From Clostridia bacterium (GTDB lineage Bacteria > Bacillota > Clostridia > Christensenellales > CAG-1252), in NCBI GenBank assembly GCA_009928745.1, contig SACC01000034.1, positions 1 through 9,700 on the forward strand: 9,700 bases of DNA, written 5' to 3'. The notes beneath the pieces were generated by a model, which was not told the DNA's origin, made no database searches, and saw nothing but the letters and a program-made list of their open reading frames with translations. The stretch's first letter is position 1. Each line of letters opens with the position of its first letter. Of this stretch, positions 7,384 through 9,700 are shown in pieces. The position numbers and the translations under genes were made by a program.

Positions 7384-7422
7384 TTAATTCACTTTTTTAT
7401 TATTATAGACCGCTATTTTCAT
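7384..7422 (-). other. Detached 5' end of nadK (12 codons, frameshifted)
   Basis: The ATG at 7422 encodes MKIAVYNNKKVN and a TAA stop at 7384-7386. The first ten residues are a typical NAD kinase start (short hydrophobic beta strand followed by N and K residues). A one-base change in the A6 run at 7393-7398 fuses it to the main nadK frame. There is no Shine-Dalgarno sequence before this ATG. It might instead be a short leader peptide, which is less likely given the family resemblance. Confidence 0.75.
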
Positions 7423-7431
7423 ATTAAATTA

Positions 7432-7460
7432 ATTATACAATAAAATCTGTATATATACAA
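7432..7460 (-). promoter_or_regulatory. nadK promoter, almost leaderless
   Basis: On the minus strand TATAAT (7432-7437) lies 17 bases from TTGTAT (7455-7460; only TTG matches the -35 consensus). The -10 ends 9 bases before the nadK ATG at 7422, so the transcript would have only a few leader bases, consistent with the missing Shine-Dalgarno sequence. The -35 overlaps a 12-base palindrome, TGTATATATACA (7448-7459). The surrounding DNA is very AT-rich, so chance matches are possible. Confidence 0.45.
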
Positions 7461-7469
7461 CAGAATTAC

Positions 7470-7497
7470 AAAAAAATTAATCGTTATGCATAACGAT
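7470..7497 (-). terminator. Perfect 18-bp palindrome plus T-run, probable tlyA terminator
   Basis: ATCGTTATGCATAACGAT (7480-7497) is its own reverse complement and can fold as a 7-bp stem with a TGCA loop. On the minus strand it is followed by TAA and seven T residues (7470-7476). It lies about 70 bases after the tlyA stop and upstream of the nadK promoter. The stem is GC-poor, so it may be a weak terminator or a dimeric regulator site. The rest of 7498-7565 is AT-rich; a TATAAT on the minus strand at 7533-7538 lacks a -35. Confidence 0.55.
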
Positions 7498-7565
7498 ATT
7501 CACTAATACATTAAATATACAATAATTGAGATATTATAGTGTATAAAAATTCACGATACGAGTAT

Positions 7566-8291
7566 TTATGCAGAGATTTTGCAAAACAATGCAAGATATT
7601 CTATATTTTTATCCTCGAACAACATAGGCGCTACGCAATAGCCCTCGCAGAATAATCCAATGGATTTTGCATAATCGGTAACTTTTTTTACCGCGCCGAG
7701 CCTTAGTTTTTCATTCTTAACTATACCGCTTTGGGTCAAAGCCGTTCGCCCCGCTTCAAATTGAGGTTTTATAAGCGCAACTATTTTACCGTCGCGAGCT
7801 AATAGCGCAGCCAATACATGAAGAATCTGCGTAAGAGATATAAAACTGACATCAACAGTAATAAAATCAGCAAGACAATCAAAATTCGAGGGCAATAAAT
7901 TGCGCGCGTTAGTCTTATCCATCACTATTACTCTGGAATCGGAGGTCAATTTTTCAGGTAAAGCGTTCTCCCCTACGTCCACAGCATAGACTCGTTCTGC
8001 GCCGCTACTTAGCAGACAATCAGTAAAACCGCCGTTACTTGCTCCGATATCAATCACCGTACCTAATATCTTCAATCCAAAATGCGCTATTGCCTTCTCG
8101 AGTTTGAGCCCGCCTAGCGAACAATATTTTATTTTATCGGTTACAATTACAACATCTTCCTCTTTAACTTCAAAAGCGGGTTTTGTAACAATTACCCCGT
8201 TAACCGTAACGGCGTTAAGCTTGATTTGGTTCACCGCTCTTGTGCGGGATTCCGCAAGTTTTTTATCGACAATGTATAAATCAAGTCTCAT
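7566..8291 (-). CDS. tlyA: TlyA family rRNA (cytidine-2'-O)-methyltransferase
   Basis: S-adenosylmethionine-dependent 2'-O-methyltransferase; the characterised Mycobacterium TlyA modifies 16S and 23S rRNA and determines capreomycin sensitivity. Older annotation calls the family hemolysin A. The 241-residue protein has an N-terminal S4 RNA-binding domain (1-50) and an FtsJ-like Rossmann domain with VIDIGASNGGFTDCLL (79-94) and YAVDVG (102-107). The catalytic tetrad can be read as K63, D147 (VDVSF), K175 (IKPQFE) and E231, with nearly the same spacing as Mycobacterium K69-D154-K182-E238. The C-terminal loop APMLFEDKNIEYL lacks the glycines usual before the final Glu (GPKGNIE), and the protein is about 25 residues shorter than typical. 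The ATG at 8291 overlaps the dxs end by 11 bases, with AGAGG at 8298-8302, so translation is coupled to dxs. Confidence 0.94.
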   Translation of the reverse strand: MRLDLYIVDKKLAESRTRAVNQIKLNAVTVNGVIVTKPAFEVKEEDVVIVTDKIKYCSLGGLKLEKAIAHFGLKILGTVIDIGASNGGFTDCLLSSGAERVYAVDVGENALPEKLTSDSRVIVMDKTNARNLLPSNFDCLADFITVDVSFISLTQILHVLAALLARDGKIVALIKPQFEAGRTALTQSGIVKNEKLRLGAVKKVTDYAKSIGLFCEGYCVAPMLFEDKNIEYLALFCKISA

Positions 8292-9700
8292 TCAATGCCT
8301 CTATTACCCATTCGGCAACCGAAGCCGCATCAAGTTCTAATTCTTTTAAGAGCGAGGATATGTCTCCGTGCTTTACAAAGCGGTCGCCAATGGCTTTTGT
8401 ATATAACTTTTTGTCTCCGTAATATGAGCGTACACATTCGGCAAAGCCGCCTGTTGCCTGACAATCTTCCAGTATAAAAATGCGCTTGCCTCTTATGCTG
8501 TCAAGAATAAGTTTATCCAAAGGTTTGTTAAATCGGGCATTGACTAAATCTGATTTTATACCTTTATCGTCAAGATATTTTATGGCTGTCTTAGCTTCCG
8601 CAACCATATTAGCGCCTGTCGCGAGAATAATATTATCAACATTATTATTTACAAGATAATTCCATTGAGGGAAAGTTTTGTACTCTTCAATATATTCGCT
8701 GACTGCCATGCCGCGCGGATATCTTATCGCCAGCGGTTTTTGATAAGTCGTTGACCATTCGAGCATATTAGATAATTCTTTCAGACTGGAAGGTGACGCT
8801 ACCGTCAGATTGGGAATGGAAAGCAGATAATTGAGATCGAACACACCGTGATGCGTTTCGCCGTCCTCGCCCACAATACCGCTTCTGTCAATGCAGAAGG
8901 TCACAGGAAGAGACGAAAGACATACATCATTGATGATTTCATCGTAGGCGCGTTGCAAAAAGGTAGAATAGATTGCGACATAAGGCTTATATCCGGCGCG
9001 CGCTAACGCTGCAGACATTGTAACGGCGTGACCTTCAGCTATACCCACATCGAAAAATCTCTGGGGATAATGGCTGCCAAAGATATCTAGTCCCGTACCC
9101 ATACCCATTGCGGCAGTAACCGCGACTATTTTGCTATCCTTTTGTGCAAGCTCTACAAGTTTGTTACCCAATATATCTGCAAAACTTATGCCCTTGCCAT
9201 TGCCGACTGCGTGATATTTACTTGGATTATTCTCCGCTTCGCACAAGCCTTTGCCTTTAACTGTCTTTGTATGTATAATAACGCTTTTACCGTGCGCTTT
9301 CGCCATTTTTAACGCAGTAATCAATTCACCGATATTATGACCGTCCACTACGCCTATATAGTCAATATCGTATATAGCAAAAGGACTGTTCTCACAGATT
9401 ACTCCGTCCGACAAACAATAATTCTTGAGTTTTGACAAATATTCCGCTATACTGCCTACGCTTGGCGAGATGGAAAAATCATTGTCGTTAATTATAATAA
9501 TCTGTTTGCCGCTGTCTGATATATTGTTAAGCGATTCTGCAGTAAGCCCGTTGATTAACACACCGTCACCTAAGACGCTGATAATATCATGATTTTTGCC
9601 GTCAAGCTTTCTTGCCCTTGCATAACCGCAAGCGGCAGCAAGCGAATTGCCCGCATGACCGCCGATAAATTTATCATAACGGCTCTCGGCTGGGTTAGGA
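8281..9700 (-). CDS. dxs: 1-deoxy-D-xylulose-5-phosphate synthase (5' end outside window)
   Basis: Thiamine-diphosphate enzyme that condenses pyruvate and glyceraldehyde 3-phosphate, the first step of the MEP isoprenoid pathway. The last 472 residues are visible and the frame is open to the right edge; the GTG at 9559-9561 is an internal Val, since DXS-like sequence (RYDKFIGGHAGNS, then LGDG) continues upstream of it. The thiamine-diphosphate region reads GDG ... ESLNN ... NDNDFSIS. The transketolase core is strongly conserved: DVGIAEGHAVT, YSTFLQRAYDE, DRSGIVGEDGETHHG and RYPRG, with the catalytic Glu in IAEGHA. The N-terminal half is divergent (GHAGNS where GHSSTS is usual, GVLINGLTAES where GALTGGMAYEA is usual), and the linker between SVGS and YIGVVDGH is about 28 residues shorter than in E. 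coli. It overlaps tlyA, as in many Firmicutes. Confidence 0.95.
   Translation of the reverse strand, partial: PNPAESRYDKFIGGHAGNSLAAACGYARARKLDGKNHDIISVLGDGVLINGLTAESLNNISDSGKQIIIINDNDFSISPSVGSIAEYLSKLKNYCLSDGVICENSPFAIYDIDYIGVVDGHNIGELITALKMAKAHGKSVIIHTKTVKGKGLCEAENNPSKYHAVGNGKGISFADILGNKLVELAQKDSKIVAVTAAMGMGTGLDIFGSHYPQRFFDVGIAEGHAVTMSAALARAGYKPYVAIYSTFLQRAYDEIINDVCLSSLPVTFCIDRSGIVGEDGETHHGVFDLNYLLSIPNLTVASPSSLKELSNMLEWSTTYQKPLAIRYPRGMAVSEYIEEYKTFPQWNYLVNNNVDNIILATGANMVAEAKTAIKYLDDKGIKSDLVNARFNKPLDKLILDSIRGKRIFILEDCQATGGFAECVRSYYGDKKLYTKAIGDRFVKHGDISSLLKELELDAASVAEWVIEALNET

Noticed and set aside
7393..7399. dnaX-type -1 frameshift heptamer in nadK
   Set aside because: The zero-frame codons are AAA AAA preceded by T, so the X XXY YYZ pattern is broken; only single-tRNA slippage on the second AAA remains possible.
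9559..9561. GTG as the start of dxs
   Set aside because: The frame stays open to the window edge and encodes DXS-like residues upstream, so this GTG is an internal Val codon.

Overview
The window is an AT-rich stretch (roughly 40-45 % GC by eye) of a spore-forming Firmicutes chromosome, most likely an uncultured or poorly known Clostridia lineage. The reasons are the genes spoIVB, a SpoIIM-like gene and a DacF-type carboxypeptidase, arranged in the order known from clostridia and bacilli: dxs, tlyA, nadK, argR, recN, spoIVB, ... spoIIM, ... deoB, ... dacF. All nine genes lie on the minus strand, so the transcription order runs from high to low coordinates. No mobile element, CRISPR array, tRNA or rRNA was seen.

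Layout in transcription order: dxs (isoprenoid precursor synthesis, 5' end outside the window) overlaps tlyA (S4-domain rRNA 2'-O-methyltransferase) by 11 bases. A gap with a perfect 18-bp palindrome plus T-run (likely terminator) follows, then nadK (NAD kinase) with its own promoter, argR and recN (argR and recN one base apart). A clear intrinsic terminator follows recN. Then come spoIVB (forespore signalling protease), a five-helix membrane protein best read as SpoIIM, deoB (phosphopentomutase) with its own promoter and a palindrome over the -10, and dacF (DD-carboxypeptidase), cut by the left edge.

Functionally this mixes housekeeping (isoprenoids, NADP, arginine control, recombination repair, nucleoside salvage) with sporulation (SpoIVB, SpoIIM, DacF). 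The most notable points are: (1) nadK is split by an apparent one-base frameshift in an A6 run, with the canonical N-terminus MKIAVYNNKK left in another frame; (2) spo0A, which normally follows spoIVB, is absent, and 176 bases without a convincing gene stand in its place; xerD and a purine nucleoside phosphorylase gene, often present further along, are also absent; (3) dxs is of a short, divergent type; (4) promoter-proximal palindromes precede deoB and nadK. I see no clearly new biological system here; the window is mostly a conserved gene neighbourhood with local oddities.
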